Both the position numbers and the translations under genes were made by a program. From the NCBI GenBank assembly GCA_903891325.1, contig CAITEC010000063.1, forward strand, positions 1 to 64,000: DNA of 64,000 nt, in the 5' to 3' direction. The DNA is from an uncultured Opitutaceae bacterium. GTDB lineage: Bacteria; Verrucomicrobiota; Verrucomicrobiia; Opitutales; Opitutaceae. Of the stretch, positions 1-9,092 are shown piece by piece (the stretch's first letter is position 1; every line of letters starts with the position of its first letter). The notes under the pieces were generated by a model, which had not been told where the DNA came from, ran no database searches, and was given only the letters and a program-made list of their open reading frames with translations.

Positions 1-30
1 ACAGGCGAATCTCGGCCAAATTCCGGGCAT
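1..30 (-). CDS. possible start of a gene running off the left edge
   Basis: An ATG on the minus strand opens a frame to the window edge (MPGIWPRFAC...). A purine-rich GAGGG lies five bases before it, which is a plausible ribosome binding site. It would follow menB on the same strand, where menC or menE often sits, but ten codons cannot identify it. The bases between it and menB hold only a short GGCCTC/GAGGCC hairpin near 54-67. Confidence 0.2.
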   Translation of the reverse strand, partial: MPGIWPRFAC

Positions 31-141
31 AAAAACCCTCATGCTCCCTCTATGGCCTCACGAGGCCACCTTCGGTCGCCTTCGGGCTTTTCTGCTCCGG
101 AATTTTGACGATCTTCATCCTGTGTTCATGAAATATCCGGG

Positions 142-975
142 CTACGGCAGCCAGGGAAACTTGCGGGCCTTGGGCTTTCGCTTTTCCCGCTGCGCGCTGT
201 GGAACTCCTTCGCCTCCCCGCTCATGTAGTAAAGCAGGGTCGCGTTGCCCGCCAGTTCCTGCACGCCGGCCTGGCCGTCAACGTCGGCGTTGAAGGCGCT
301 CTTCAGGCAGCGGATCGCCAGGGGGCTGTGCCCCAGGATCTCGCGGGCCCAGCGGACCCCCTCGGCCTCGAGCTCCGCGACCGGCACGACGGTGTTCACA
401 AGCCCCATGTCAAGCGCCTGTGCCGCGTCATACCTGCGGCAAAGGTACCAGATCTCGCGCGCCTTCTTCTGCCCGACGAGGCGGGCGAGGTAGCCGGCGC
501 CGAAACCGCCGTCAAAGCTTCCCATCCGGGGCCCGACCTGGCCGAACACGGCGTTGTCCGCGGCGATCGTCAGGTCGCAGACAACGTGCAGCACATGGCC
601 GCCGCCGATTGCGAATCCCGCCACGAGCGCTATCACGACCTTGGGCATCGAGCGGATCAGCCGCTGCAGGTCCAGGACGTTGAGACGGGGAACCCCGTCT
701 TTTCCGACGTACCCGGCCGCGCCGCGGACGGACTGGTCGCCGCCGGAGCAGAACGCATACTTTCCGTCGGTGTGCGGGCCGGCGCCGGTCAGCAGGACCA
801 CGCCGACCGACGGATCATCCCGGGCGTCCGAGAAAGCCGCGATCATCTGCGCCACCGTCTCGGGCCTGAAGGCATTCCTCCTCTCCGGCCGATTGATCGT
901 GATCTTCGCGATCCCGCCCGCCTTGTGGTAGAGGATGTCGCCGTAGGTCCCCGCCTTTTTCCAGCCTCGCTTCAT
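142..975 (-). CDS. menB: 1,4-dihydroxy-2-naphthoyl-CoA synthase (MenB)
   Basis: Converts O-succinylbenzoyl-CoA to 1,4-dihydroxy-2-naphthoyl-CoA in menaquinone synthesis; a cytosolic enzyme of the crotonase family. The 277-aa product has the crotonase CoA and oxyanion elements (NRPERRNAF near the start; [16 protein letters not shown] in the middle) and the MenB signature [19 protein letters not shown] followed by [13 protein letters not shown]. Length matches the family. The ATG ([14 protein letters not shown]) is chosen because the crotonase fold begins right after it, although the frame stays open far upstream as an artefact of high GC. It lies 38 bp after the sensor kinase gene and is probably the fourth pathway-linked gene of a metG-menF-menD-kinase-menB transcript. 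Confidence 0.95.
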   Translation of the reverse strand: MKRGWKKAGTYGDILYHKAGGIAKITINRPERRNAFRPETVAQMIAAFSDARDDPSVGVVLLTGAGPHTDGKYAFCSGGDQSVRGAAGYVGKDGVPRLNVLDLQRLIRSMPKVVIALVAGFAIGGGHVLHVVCDLTIAADNAVFGQVGPRMGSFDGGFGAGYLARLVGQKKAREIWYLCRRYDAAQALDMGLVNTVVPVAELEAEGVRWAREILGHSPLAIRCLKSAFNADVDGQAGVQELAGNATLLYYMSGEAKEFHSAQREKRKPKARKFPWLP

Positions 976-1013
976 CCCGGCAGTCTGCGCGCTCCGGGCC
1001 GCTTGTCGAAGAT

Positions 1014-3485
1014 TTAGATGAGGGCGCAAAGCTGCTCGGCGAGGAATCCGGCGTCGAAGGGCTTCCTGATCACGCAGCGGATCCCCAGGGCGAGCGCCTG
1101 GTCGCTCGACCGCTCGCCGACGTGCCCGGAGGAGAGGATGATCGGAAACCCGGGGCGGACCGCCAGGATTTCCCGAGCGATATCCATTCCCGAGATGCGC
1201 GGCATGGTGAGGTCGGTGATCGCGATCGAAAAGCGACCCGGTTCCCTCCGGAACGCCGCCAGCGCCTCCTCGGGCCGGGTGTGGGACTCGACCGCGAACC
1301 CCATCCGGCCGACCAGGCCTTCCATGACCGCGAGCACCTGGGGTTCGTCGTCGACGAGAAGGACCACCCTGCCGCCGCCGAAGGGCGCGGGCGGCCGGGC
1401 AATGGGCCCCTGGTCGCAGCCGGGGGGGACGAGCGCGACCTTTGCCCCGGGGAAATACAGGTGGAAGGCGGTGCCCGCGCCCTCGGCGCTCTCGACGACG
1501 ACCGCCCCGTCGTGGCCCTTCATGATCGAATGCACGATCGCCAGGCCCAGCCCCGTCCCCTCGCCGAAGGGCTTGGTGGTGAAGAAGGGCTCGAAAATCC
1601 TGTCGAGCACCTCGGGCCTCATCCCGCAGCCGCCGTCGCGGACCGTGAGGCACACCGTGTGGGCGGCGGTCACCTGCGGATGGCGGTCCCGCCAGGCGCG
1701 GCCCGGCTCGACCCGGTGCAGGCCGAAGTGGATCCGGCCGCCCCCGTCCCCCAGCGCGTGGGCGCTGTTGGTGCCCAGGTTCATGATGAGCTGGTGGATC
1801 TGCCCGGGGTCGAAATCGACCGGCGGACAGTCCGGGTCGATGTCCGACTCGATCTCGATCCCCGGGGGCACGCCCGCCCGGAGCAGCCCGATCGCCTCGG
1901 TCACGGTGGGTGCGAGCGAGTCGGCGGTCTTCGAGTCCTGAAGGGGGTTGCTGAAGGTCAGGATCCGGGCGACCAGTTCGCGGGCGCGCAGCGCGGCCTT
2001 CTGCGCGGAGGTGAGCGCGCCGAACGCGCGGTGTCCGGCGGGCAGGTCCATCAGGGCGAGCTCCAGGTTGCCCAGGATCCCGGCCAGGATGTTGTTGAAG
2101 TCGTGGGAAATGCCGCCGGCGAGCGTGCCGAGCGCCTCCATTTTCTGCATCTGGTGCACCTGGTCCTCGAGCATGCGGTACCGCTCCTGGCTCTCGCGGA
2201 GCGCCTGCTCCGCCCGCCTTCTCTGGGAAACATCCTCGGCAATCCCGTCGTAATGGAGAATCGCGCCGGCGGCATCCCGCACGGCCGTGGCGCTCTCGCG
2301 GATGAAGACGGCCGAACCGTCCGGCCGCAGCACGCGCGTTTCCCAGCCGCTCACCTCGCCCTCGCGGTCGATTTTCAGCCGGAACTCCTCGCGCGGGTGA
2401 TCGCCAATCCCGGACCCCGCGCGGGACCCCAGGGCGGCAAGGTCGGCGAAGGAGGCGACGCCGAGGATCCGGAGCATGGCGGGATTGGCCAGGAGAAACT
2501 CGCCTGTCGGGGTGAGCCGGTAGATGCCGACATTGGCATTCTCGACGAAGCTGCGCAGGCGCTCCTCGCTGTCCCAAAGCCGCCGCAGGACGTGGTCCCG
2601 CTCGGTGATCGCGAAGGCGGACGTCAGCCCGACGATGGACGAGACGATCACGTAGGCGTTCAGCATCCCGCGGTAACTGCCGCTCCCGACCACGGCCGCC
2701 GACAACCCGGTAAGCCCGTGGGCGGTCAGGTAGGTCATCAGGATCGAAAGGAAGAGGATCGTGGCGGATACGCCCCGGATCCCGAAGCGAAGGGCGGCCC
2801 AGAGGATGAAGGGCAGGAGCAGGATCGTGTTCGATGAGATCGCGCCCCCCCTTTCGACCAGGATGTACCAGGTGGACCCCGTCACGGCGGCGGCCAGCGC
2901 GGCCATCTCAAGAACCCGGGCCCGATTCGGCCACTTGGGCCTGGGGCCTGAGAACCAGCTGAGCAGGAGGGGCGTGATGACGAGGATGCTCATGGCGTCG
3001 GACTTCCACCACTCGACCCAGGAGAGCGCGTACCCTCCCGACTGCCCGCCCAGGAACGACGCCCACGCCCCGATGCTCGCCCCCAGCGCGGGACCCAGGA
3101 TGGAGCAGAAAACCAGGAACGCGAAATACTCGCGGAAGCGCGTGAACGGGTGGACGGGGGCGAGGAAGCGCCGCAAGGTCCAGGCGCAGGCGGCCGCCTC
3201 CGCCACGTTGGCGAGCTCGCAGACGAGGGTGACGGCCAAGGGGGTGCCGTGGCTGTGGTCGAAGGCGAAATCACCGAGCGCCCCGCCGATAAAAAGCGCC
3301 GGCCACGCGTCGAGCGGGCCGAGGGTCAGCACCGCTATGAAGATCCCGCCCGGAAGCCAGAAATTGACAAACCAGCTGTCTGAATCCGACAGGTACAGGC
3401 TGAGATTGGCCGCCGCAAACTGAACGGCGCAGAACAGGGCCGCCCGCAGGAGGTTCTTCGGTGATAGGATCGCAGCCGGCCGCAT
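1014..3485 (-). CDS. MASE1-PAS hybrid sensor histidine kinase with receiver domain
   Basis: 823 aa. Residues 1 to about 300 are a multi-pass MASE1-type membrane sensor (early motif [18 protein letters not shown]). A PAS domain follows at about 305-430 ([20 protein letters not shown]). The dimerisation/phosphoacceptor segment is [16 protein letters not shown] with the histidine near residue 459. The ATPase part has an N box ([15 protein letters not shown]) and G box ([20 protein letters not shown]). A C-terminal receiver (about 705-823) has VDDEP, an acceptor Asp near 757 (ITDLTMP) and the conserved Lys (RKPFD). This is the HATPase type seen in PAS-linked hybrid kinases. No response regulator with an output domain is adjacent. 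It sits 43 bp after menD and 38 bp before menB, so it is likely co-transcribed with menaquinone genes. The ligand is unknown; a redox or quinone signal is only a guess from context. Confidence 0.92.
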   Translation of the reverse strand: MRPAAILSPKNLLRAALFCAVQFAAANLSLYLSDSDSWFVNFWLPGGIFIAVLTLGPLDAWPALFIGGALGDFAFDHSHGTPLAVTLVCELANVAEAAACAWTLRRFLAPVHPFTRFREYFAFLVFCSILGPALGASIGAWASFLGGQSGGYALSWVEWWKSDAMSILVITPLLLSWFSGPRPKWPNRARVLEMAALAAAVTGSTWYILVERGGAISSNTILLLPFILWAALRFGIRGVSATILFLSILMTYLTAHGLTGLSAAVVGSGSYRGMLNAYVIVSSIVGLTSAFAITERDHVLRRLWDSEERLRSFVENANVGIYRLTPTGEFLLANPAMLRILGVASFADLAALGSRAGSGIGDHPREEFRLKIDREGEVSGWETRVLRPDGSAVFIRESATAVRDAAGAILHYDGIAEDVSQRRRAEQALRESQERYRMLEDQVHQMQKMEALGTLAGGISHDFNNILAGILGNLELALMDLPAGHRAFGALTSAQKAALRARELVARILTFSNPLQDSKTADSLAPTVTEAIGLLRAGVPPGIEIESDIDPDCPPVDFDPGQIHQLIMNLGTNSAHALGDGGGRIHFGLHRVEPGRAWRDRHPQVTAAHTVCLTVRDGGCGMRPEVLDRIFEPFFTTKPFGEGTGLGLAIVHSIMKGHDGAVVVESAEGAGTAFHLYFPGAKVALVPPGCDQGPIARPPAPFGGGRVVLLVDDEPQVLAVMEGLVGRMGFAVESHTRPEEALAAFRREPGRFSIAITDLTMPRISGMDIAREILAVRPGFPIILSSGHVGERSSDQALALGIRCVIRKPFDAGFLAEQLCALI

Positions 3486-3528
3486 TTAAGCCGCTCAGGC
3501 AATGGGGCGGGAATATACGTAGCAATAC

Positions 3529-5313
3529 CTATTTGCCGGGAAGGGCGGACGGCGCCGCGGCCGCCGCGAAAAGCTCCCTGCGCGCGGCGGCGTCCCGCCT
3601 CCGGTCGGTGCGCAGCTCGAGGATCCGGATCCCGGCCGCGGCCGGGGCGCAGATCAGCTCCCCAAAATGCGCCCAGTCGCGGACCGGGACGTGCCCGATC
3701 CCGTGCGCGGCGGCGAGGAGCGCGAAATCGGCCTCCTGGGGCGTGGCGAAGAACTCCTCAAAGGGGGGCTCTAAACGTGAAATGGGCAGGTGCTCGAAAA
3801 TCCCACCGCCCCGGTTGTTGATAAGGATGATCGTCAGGCTCCCCGCAAAGCGGGGCTTGAGCAGGAACCCGTTGGAGTCGTGGAGGAGCGCGAGGTCGCC
3901 GGTGAGAAGCACCGCGGCCCCTCCGCCGTGCGCGATCCCCAGCGCGGTCGAGAGCGTGCCGTCGATCCCGTTTGCCCCCCGGTTGAAGTAGGGCCGCAGG
4001 CCGCGGTCTCCCGCCGGCCAGACGTACTCCGCATCCCGGGCCGGCATGCTGCTGGCGATGAAGATCGGGGTGCCGGGCGGCAGTCGGCGGGCGAGGAGCC
4101 AGGCGGCCTTCGGCTCGAAGAGCGCGGACTGCGCCGACAGCGCCCCGTCGATCACCCCACGGGCCCGGGCTTCATGGGGCGCCCAGGGGGTGGCCCCGCC
4201 GCCCGTCCCCGGGGAGAGCGCGGCGGCAAGGGCCTCCGGCGAATACGGAAGGACCCGCGTCCGGCCGTGGATCCCGTCGCGGTTGTCCGCTCGGGTCGAG
4301 GCGATCCAGACAAGGGGATCGGCCTCCTGGAGCCATGCCCGGAGCACCTTGCTCGTGGGCCAGCCGTCGAGGCAGAGGACGCGGCCGGGGCGCAATTGGG
4401 CCGCCGCGGCCGGGTCGCGCAGGATCGCGTCGTAGGCCGTCACGACCCCGGGAATATTCCCCGCGTGCTGCCTGACCGGCGAGAGTGCGTCGGCGAGAAC
4501 GGGCCAGCCCAGCCTCCGGGCCAGGACGCCCACCGCCGCCGCGTAGGCGGCCGGGTCGGCCGGCTGGGAGGGTCCGGCGACGATCAGCCCGGGTCCGTCG
4601 CCGTCCAGCGAAAGGGGCGGAGCGGCGAAGACCGGGCGAATGGCGGGCGCGCAGGAGGCGAAGAACCTCTCCCAGTCGACCGTCTTCTCCATGTGACCCA
4701 CACCCCCGCCCTCCACCGGGGCGAGCGGATCGCGAAAGGGCGCGTTGAGGTGCACGGGGCCCGGTTGGGGCCAAAGGGTCCGGCCCAGGGCGTGCGCGGC
4801 GGCCTGGCGAAGGTAGCGGAGCAGGGGCTCCGAAGCCTCGGGCAGCGCCATCTCGTGATGAAAGACCGGATAGCCGCCGTAGATTTTCTGCTGGTCGATC
4901 GTCTGCCCGGAGGCGCAGTCGCGCATCTCCGCGGGCCGGTCGGCCGTGATCGCAAGGAGCGGGACGCCGGACTCCGAGGCCTCGATGATCGCCGGAAGGT
5001 AGTTCGCCGCGGCGGTCCCGCTGGTACACACGAGGAGTACCGGGTGGTGCTTCCGCCGGGCCAGGCCCAGCGCGAAGAAGGCGGCGGAGCGCTCGTCCAG
5101 CACGGGAATCGCCTCGATGCCCGGGTGCCGCGCCAGCGCGAGGGTCAGCGGCGTCGACCGGGAACCCGGTGAAACGACCGCCTGCCGGAGCCCGCAGCGA
5201 AGGAGGGTCTCCACGAGCACGCTGCCCCAGAGGGCGTTCACGCCGCGAAAGTCGAGGGAGGGCGGTGCCACGGGGGGTATGAGAGCGCGATTTGGCGGGG
5301 GCGGAAAGCGCAA
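3529..5313 (-). CDS. menD: SEPHCHC synthase (MenD)
   Basis: 2-succinyl-5-enolpyruvyl-6-hydroxy-3-cyclohexene-1-carboxylate synthase, the thiamine diphosphate enzyme joining isochorismate and 2-oxoglutarate in menaquinone synthesis. The 594-aa product shows VVSPGSRSTPLTLALA near the N-terminus, LVCTSGTAAANYLPAIIEA, ITADRPAEMRDCASGQTIDQ and the cofactor-binding segment TGDLALLHDSNGF followed by INNRGGGIFEHLP. Length is typical. The annotated start is a TTG five bases after the menF stop. A GTG 14 codons later is the only close alternative, and the usual N-terminal pattern (NALWGSVLVETLL) begins after both, so the start is uncertain. The spacing implies translational coupling to menF. Confidence 0.95.
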   Translation of the reverse strand: MRFPPPPNRALIPPVAPPSLDFRGVNALWGSVLVETLLRCGLRQAVVSPGSRSTPLTLALARHPGIEAIPVLDERSAAFFALGLARRKHHPVLLVCTSGTAAANYLPAIIEASESGVPLLAITADRPAEMRDCASGQTIDQQKIYGGYPVFHHEMALPEASEPLLRYLRQAAAHALGRTLWPQPGPVHLNAPFRDPLAPVEGGGVGHMEKTVDWERFFASCAPAIRPVFAAPPLSLDGDGPGLIVAGPSQPADPAAYAAAVGVLARRLGWPVLADALSPVRQHAGNIPGVVTAYDAILRDPAAAAQLRPGRVLCLDGWPTSKVLRAWLQEADPLVWIASTRADNRDGIHGRTRVLPYSPEALAAALSPGTGGGATPWAPHEARARGVIDGALSAQSALFEPKAAWLLARRLPPGTPIFIASSMPARDAEYVWPAGDRGLRPYFNRGANGIDGTLSTALGIAHGGGAAVLLTGDLALLHDSNGFLLKPRFAGSLTIILINNRGGGIFEHLPISRLEPPFEEFFATPQEADFALLAAAHGIGHVPVRDWAHFGELICAPAAAGIRILELRTDRRRDAAARRELFAAAAAPSALPGK

Positions 5314-5318
5314 ACCCC

Positions 5319-6743
5319 TCAGGCCACCAGGGCCTCCTGCATCGCGCGGAACTTGATCTCCGTCTCGGCGAACTCCCTTTCGGGGTCGGAGCCCGCGACG
5401 ATGCCCGCGCCTGCGTAGAGCCGCGCCCGGGCGCCGTCGATCAGGGCCGAGCGCAGGGCGACGAAGAACTCGCCTTCGCCCCGCGCGTTGATCCAGCCGG
5501 TGGCGCCCGCGTAGAGCCCGCGGGGAAACGATTCCCTTTCGGCGATGGCCGCGATGGCGGCTTCCCGGGGCGTGCCGCCCACCGCGGGCGTCGGATGAAG
5601 GCGGGCGAGCACGTCGAGAAGCCGGACCCCGCCGGGCAGCCGCCCCTGGATCGGGGTGAGGAGGTGCTGGACGTTCGCCAGGCGCCGGACGGACGGCCGG
5701 GACGGCGCCTCGGGCCGGATCCCCAGCGAGGATAGCGACTCCGCGATCGACCCGGAGACCAGCCGGTGCTCCCTGAGCTCCTTTTCGTCGCGAAGGAGCG
5801 CGCCGGCGAGGGCGGCGTCCTCGCTCGCCGAGGCGCCGCGCCGAATCGAGCCCGCCTGGGCTTCCGTCAGGATCTCACCTCCGCGGACGCGAAGCAGCCG
5901 CTCCGGGCTCGCCCCGATGAAGCTCTGGCCGCGGCCGTTCGCCAGCGAGAAGGCGTGGCAGTCGGTGAAGCGCTGGCGGAGGCCGTTCAGGACGCGCAGC
6001 GGGTGAAAGGCGCCCCGGGCGGCCAGGTCCTTGACCCGGGCCAGGACAACCTTCTCAACCCGGCCGCAGGCGATATCGGCCAGCGTGCGCCGCACGGCCT
6101 CGCGGTAGCCGGGCCCGTCCCCGGGCTCCGAGACGGCGGCGGAGCCGGCGGGCGGCGTGCCTCCAAAGTCCGGCGCCGAATAGTCGAATGCCCCGAAGGT
6201 CGCGTGGGCGCGCCAGACCCTCGTGGCGAGGGCCTCGACCGGGGAGCCGGCGTCGACGAGGAAGTTGGCGACCGCCACCGTCCGGTCCCCCACCCGGCCC
6301 ACCTGCCAGCGCGGGACGAATACGCCGGCCGCCTCAAAGGGCTCGCCGGGGCCCACGGTATCGGCGAAGGAGAAAGCCGCGAAAAAGTGCGGGCCGGCGA
6401 AGGGTGCGGCGAGGTCGCCCACGGCCAGCGTGTTGTCGAGGGTCTCGTCGATGAAGCGCTGGCAGGCGGCGAAGCGACCGGGCCCACTGGCCGAGAATGA
6501 CAGGACCGCCTCGGCACCCGCGACGGCGAGGCCCTCATCAGGGCGCTCCGCATAGAAATGGCGCTCGCCCGGCTCGAAGATCGACTCCAGGACGGCGAGG
6601 GGATCGAGGGGGTCGACGCCCAGCGAGATGCTCACAAGCTGCGCGCGGCCGGCCCGGACCGCCGCGGCCTGGCAGCCGTCGAGGAAGGCGCGAAGCGCGG
6701 CCGGCGTCCGGTTGGCGGCGGGATCGAGCGGAAGGACGGTCAT
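5319..6743 (-). CDS. menF: isochorismate synthase (MenF)
   Basis: Chorismate-utilising enzyme making isochorismate, the entry step to menaquinone (or to a siderophore). 474 aa. The C-terminal two thirds is the chorismate-binding fold: KVVLARVKDLAARGAFHPL, FIGASPERLLRVRGGEILTE, AGSIRRG, LRDEKELREHRLVSGSI, LHPTPAVGGTPREAAI and LYAGAGIVAGSDPEREFAET. The start ATG overlaps the metG stop as ATGA, so the choice of start is firm and translation is probably coupled. The neighbours menD and menB identify the product as the menaquinone rather than the siderophore isozyme. Confidence 0.95.
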   Translation of the reverse strand: MTVLPLDPAANRTPAALRAFLDGCQAAAVRAGRAQLVSISLGVDPLDPLAVLESIFEPGERHFYAERPDEGLAVAGAEAVLSFSASGPGRFAACQRFIDETLDNTLAVGDLAAPFAGPHFFAAFSFADTVGPGEPFEAAGVFVPRWQVGRVGDRTVAVANFLVDAGSPVEALATRVWRAHATFGAFDYSAPDFGGTPPAGSAAVSEPGDGPGYREAVRRTLADIACGRVEKVVLARVKDLAARGAFHPLRVLNGLRQRFTDCHAFSLANGRGQSFIGASPERLLRVRGGEILTEAQAGSIRRGASASEDAALAGALLRDEKELREHRLVSGSIAESLSSLGIRPEAPSRPSVRRLANVQHLLTPIQGRLPGGVRLLDVLARLHPTPAVGGTPREAAIAAIAERESFPRGLYAGATGWINARGEGEFFVALRSALIDGARARLYAGAGIVAGSDPEREFAETEIKFRAMQEALVA

Positions 6744-8266
6744 TTCCTCACCGATCTCGGAAAGAGGACGAGAGACGCGGAGACGGTGGAGCCGGCGAGA
6801 CGCCCTCCCCACGCCAGTTCGTCGATCCAGGGGCCGGAGCGGGCGCCCAGGCCGAGAGCCTCGCGAATCCGGGTCGCGGTCGAGGGCATGACCGGCTCGA
6901 GCGCGGTCGCGCAGAGCCGCAGCGCCTCGGCCATCGTCGCCAGGGCGGCGCGCAGGGTCTCCTGGTCGGCCGGGTCCGCCGACTTGCCCAGCTTCCACGG
7001 GGCGCGCCGCTCGATGTAGGCGTTGATCGACTTGACGAAGGTGAAAATCCGCTCGAGCGCGGTGTGGAACTGGAAACCCTCGCACAGGGGAAGAAACGCC
7101 GCACGGGCCGCCTCCCACCCCGCCCGGACCTCCGCCTCGATATCCCCGCCGGCGGGCGCAGCGGGGACGACGCCGCCGGCGAAGCGCTGCGTCATGTTCA
7201 GCACGCGGTTGAGGAGGTTGCCAAGGTCGTTCGCCAGGTCCCCGTCGTAGCGGACGAGGAAGGCCTCCCGCGAGAAATCGCTGTCCTGGCCCACGTTCAT
7301 CTCCCGGATGAGGAAATAGCGGAATGCGTCCGCGCCGAACTCGTCGACAAGGTCGAGGGGATTGAGCGCATTACCGGTGCTCTTGGACATCTTCGCGCCG
7401 GCGGTCGTCCACCAGCCGTGCACCAGGATGCCGCCGGGCAGCGGAAGCCCCGCGGCCTTCAGCATGATGGGCCAGTAGACGGCGTGGGGCGGCACGAGGA
7501 TGTCCTTGCCGATCACGTGCCAGGCCGCCGGCCAGAGCCCGGGCCGGTCCGCGACGGCCGAGTAGTAATTGACCAGCGCGTCGAACCAGACGTAGGTCAC
7601 GTAGGTCTCATCGAAGGGAAGCGGAATCCCCCACTCCAGCCGGTTCCGGGGGCGCGAGATGCAAAGGTCGTTCAGGGGTTCCTTCAGGAATTCGAGGACC
7701 TGCTTCTGGCGGTAGTGCGGAAAGATGAAGCCCGGGTTGGCCGCCAGGTGCTCCACAAGCCATGCCTGGTGGGCGCGCAGGCGAAAAAAGTAGTTCGGCT
7801 CAACGATCTCGGTCACCTCGCCGAAAATCTCGGGCCAGGACCCGTCCGGGTTGCGGTCCTTATCCTGGAGGAACTGCTCCTGCCGGGTGCTGTAGAAGCC
7901 CCGGTACTCGCCCAGGTAGATGTCCCCCTGGTCGTGGAGTTGCTGGAGGATGGCGCGCACGACCTTCTTGTGCCGCGGCTCGGTCGTCCGGATGAAGTCG
8001 TCATTGGAAATCCCCAGGCGGGGAAGGAGCGCCCTGAACTCGGCGCTGACCTCGTCGGCAAGGAGCTGCGGCTCGATTCCCCGCTTGCGGGCGCTCTGCT
8101 GGACCTTCTGCCCGTGCTCGTCCGTGCCGGTAAGGAAGAACACCGTGTCGCCCATCAGCCGCCGGAACCGGGCGATGACGTCCGCCAGCACCTTCTCATA
8201 CGCGTGGCCTATGTGCGGCGAGCCGTTCACGTAGTCGATCGCAGTGGTGATGTAGAACGGTTTCAT
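6740..8266 (-). CDS. metG: methionyl-tRNA synthetase
   Basis: Class I synthetase charging tRNA-Met in the cytosol. 508 aa. The HIGH motif is in YVNGSPHIGHAYEKVLADVI near the N-terminus and the KMSKS loop is AGAKMSKSTGNALNPLDLV. The connective-peptide region (EYRGFYSTRQEQFL) lacks the zinc-binding cysteine pairs of the E. coli type, so this is the short zinc-free form. The protein ends soon after the anticodon-binding helical domain, with no C-terminal EMAP-like tRNA-binding domain. It is the first gene of the probable metG-men transcript. A nested-palindrome repeat occupies the gap upstream of its start, toward rdgB. Confidence 0.95.
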   Translation of the reverse strand: MKPFYITTAIDYVNGSPHIGHAYEKVLADVIARFRRLMGDTVFFLTGTDEHGQKVQQSARKRGIEPQLLADEVSAEFRALLPRLGISNDDFIRTTEPRHKKVVRAILQQLHDQGDIYLGEYRGFYSTRQEQFLQDKDRNPDGSWPEIFGEVTEIVEPNYFFRLRAHQAWLVEHLAANPGFIFPHYRQKQVLEFLKEPLNDLCISRPRNRLEWGIPLPFDETYVTYVWFDALVNYYSAVADRPGLWPAAWHVIGKDILVPPHAVYWPIMLKAAGLPLPGGILVHGWWTTAGAKMSKSTGNALNPLDLVDEFGADAFRYFLIREMNVGQDSDFSREAFLVRYDGDLANDLGNLLNRVLNMTQRFAGGVVPAAPAGGDIEAEVRAGWEAARAAFLPLCEGFQFHTALERIFTFVKSINAYIERRAPWKLGKSADPADQETLRAALATMAEALRLCATALEPVMPSTATRIREALGLGARSGPWIDELAWGGRLAGSTVSASLVLFPRSVRK

Positions 8267-8370
8267 GGTGAAAAAGAAGATGAGCTAGGGGCCGGGCACC
8301 TGAAAAGTCGACCCAAAGGAGTCGAGAACAGTGTCCTAAGTAAAATTTTCCCAGCCCCCTACGCAATTGT

Positions 8371-8462
8371 AGCCGGGGTCCCAGACCCCGGTGCTTGGGG
8401 TCCTATTTCGATCCATCAATCCCCCGGCGCGTTGCGCCGGGCCGGGGTCTGGGACCCCGGCT
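8371..8462. repeat. dispersed nested-palindrome intergenic repeat, copy A
   Basis: Perfect 21-bp inverted arms at 8371-8391 and 8442-8462 enclose a second hairpin: CCCGGCGC, loop GTT, GCGCCGGG (8423-8441). Each outer arm is itself a small palindrome (CCGGGGTC-CCA-GACCCCGG). The asymmetric middle contains GCTTGGGGTCCTATTTCG. A second copy lies at 26599-26713. The repeat fills the gap between rdgB (end) and metG (start), otherwise a featureless 217-bp interval. It resembles REP/MITE-like elements; no associated transposase is visible in this window. Confidence 0.9.
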
Positions 8463-8483
8463 CCATCGCCTCCCGGATTTAAA

Positions 8484-9092
8484 TCAGGACGCTGACCCAG
8501 TGAGGGATTTGGTGACGAGCCAGGTGTGAAAACGGGCCCAGGCACCCGCCCGGTGGCTGATGCGATTTTTGATCGTATCGCCCAGCGAGGCAAAGCTTTG
8601 GGTGTATCCGTCTGGGACGAAGAGGGGGTCGTAGCCGAACCCCCCGCTCCCCGAGGGGCGGCGCAGGAGGCGCCCGGGACAAGTGCCCGTGAAAATTTCC
8701 TCGGCTGAATTGGGCCCACGCAGGACAAGGCAGCAGGTGAACGAGGCTGCGCGGAGCGAATCCGGGACGTCAGCCATTACGGCGACGAGTTTTGCGAGGT
8801 TCGCGCTTGGATCGCCGGCGGGGCCAGCGAAATAGGCGGACTCGACGCCCGGGGCGCCCCCGAGGGCATCGACGCAGAGGCCGCTGTCGTCGGCAAGCAC
8901 CCAGGCATCGGGAGGAAGGCAGGCGGCCGCCGCGAGCGCCTTGATCCGCGCGTTTCCTTCAAAGCTGCCCGAATCCTCCGCCACCGGGGGAAACACGACC
9001 GGCGCCAGCTCGACCGGCGTGCCCGCGGCGGCGGCCAGCTTCCGAAACTCCGCAAGCTTGTGGGCGTTGCCGGAGGCGATGTGCAGCTTCAT
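8484..9092 (-). CDS. rdgB: non-canonical purine NTP pyrophosphatase (RdgB/HAM1)
   Basis: House-cleaning enzyme hydrolysing dITP, XTP and similar nucleotides to monophosphates. 202 aa. It has the family N-terminus (LHIASGNAHKLAEFRKL), the metal/nucleotide region VLADDSGLCVDALGGAPG, and FGYDPLFVPDGYTQSFASL near the end. The usual invariant pattern (S/T)xNxxK appears as SGNAHK. Length fits. Its ATG overlaps the ribD stop (ATGA), so it is co-translated with ribD. The C-terminus (HRAGAWARFHTWLVTKS) is ordinary for the family. Confidence 0.93.
   Translation of the reverse strand: MKLHIASGNAHKLAEFRKLAAAAGTPVELAPVVFPPVAEDSGSFEGNARIKALAAAACLPPDAWVLADDSGLCVDALGGAPGVESAYFAGPAGDPSANLAKLVAVMADVPDSLRAASFTCCLVLRGPNSAEEIFTGTCPGRLLRRPSGSGGFGYDPLFVPDGYTQSFASLGDTIKNRISHRAGAWARFHTWLVTKSLTGSAS

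Noticed and set aside
976-2577. Long upstream extension of the menB frame across the kinase gene
   Set aside because: It lies out of frame inside the well-supported kinase; MenB similarity begins only at the ATG at 975.
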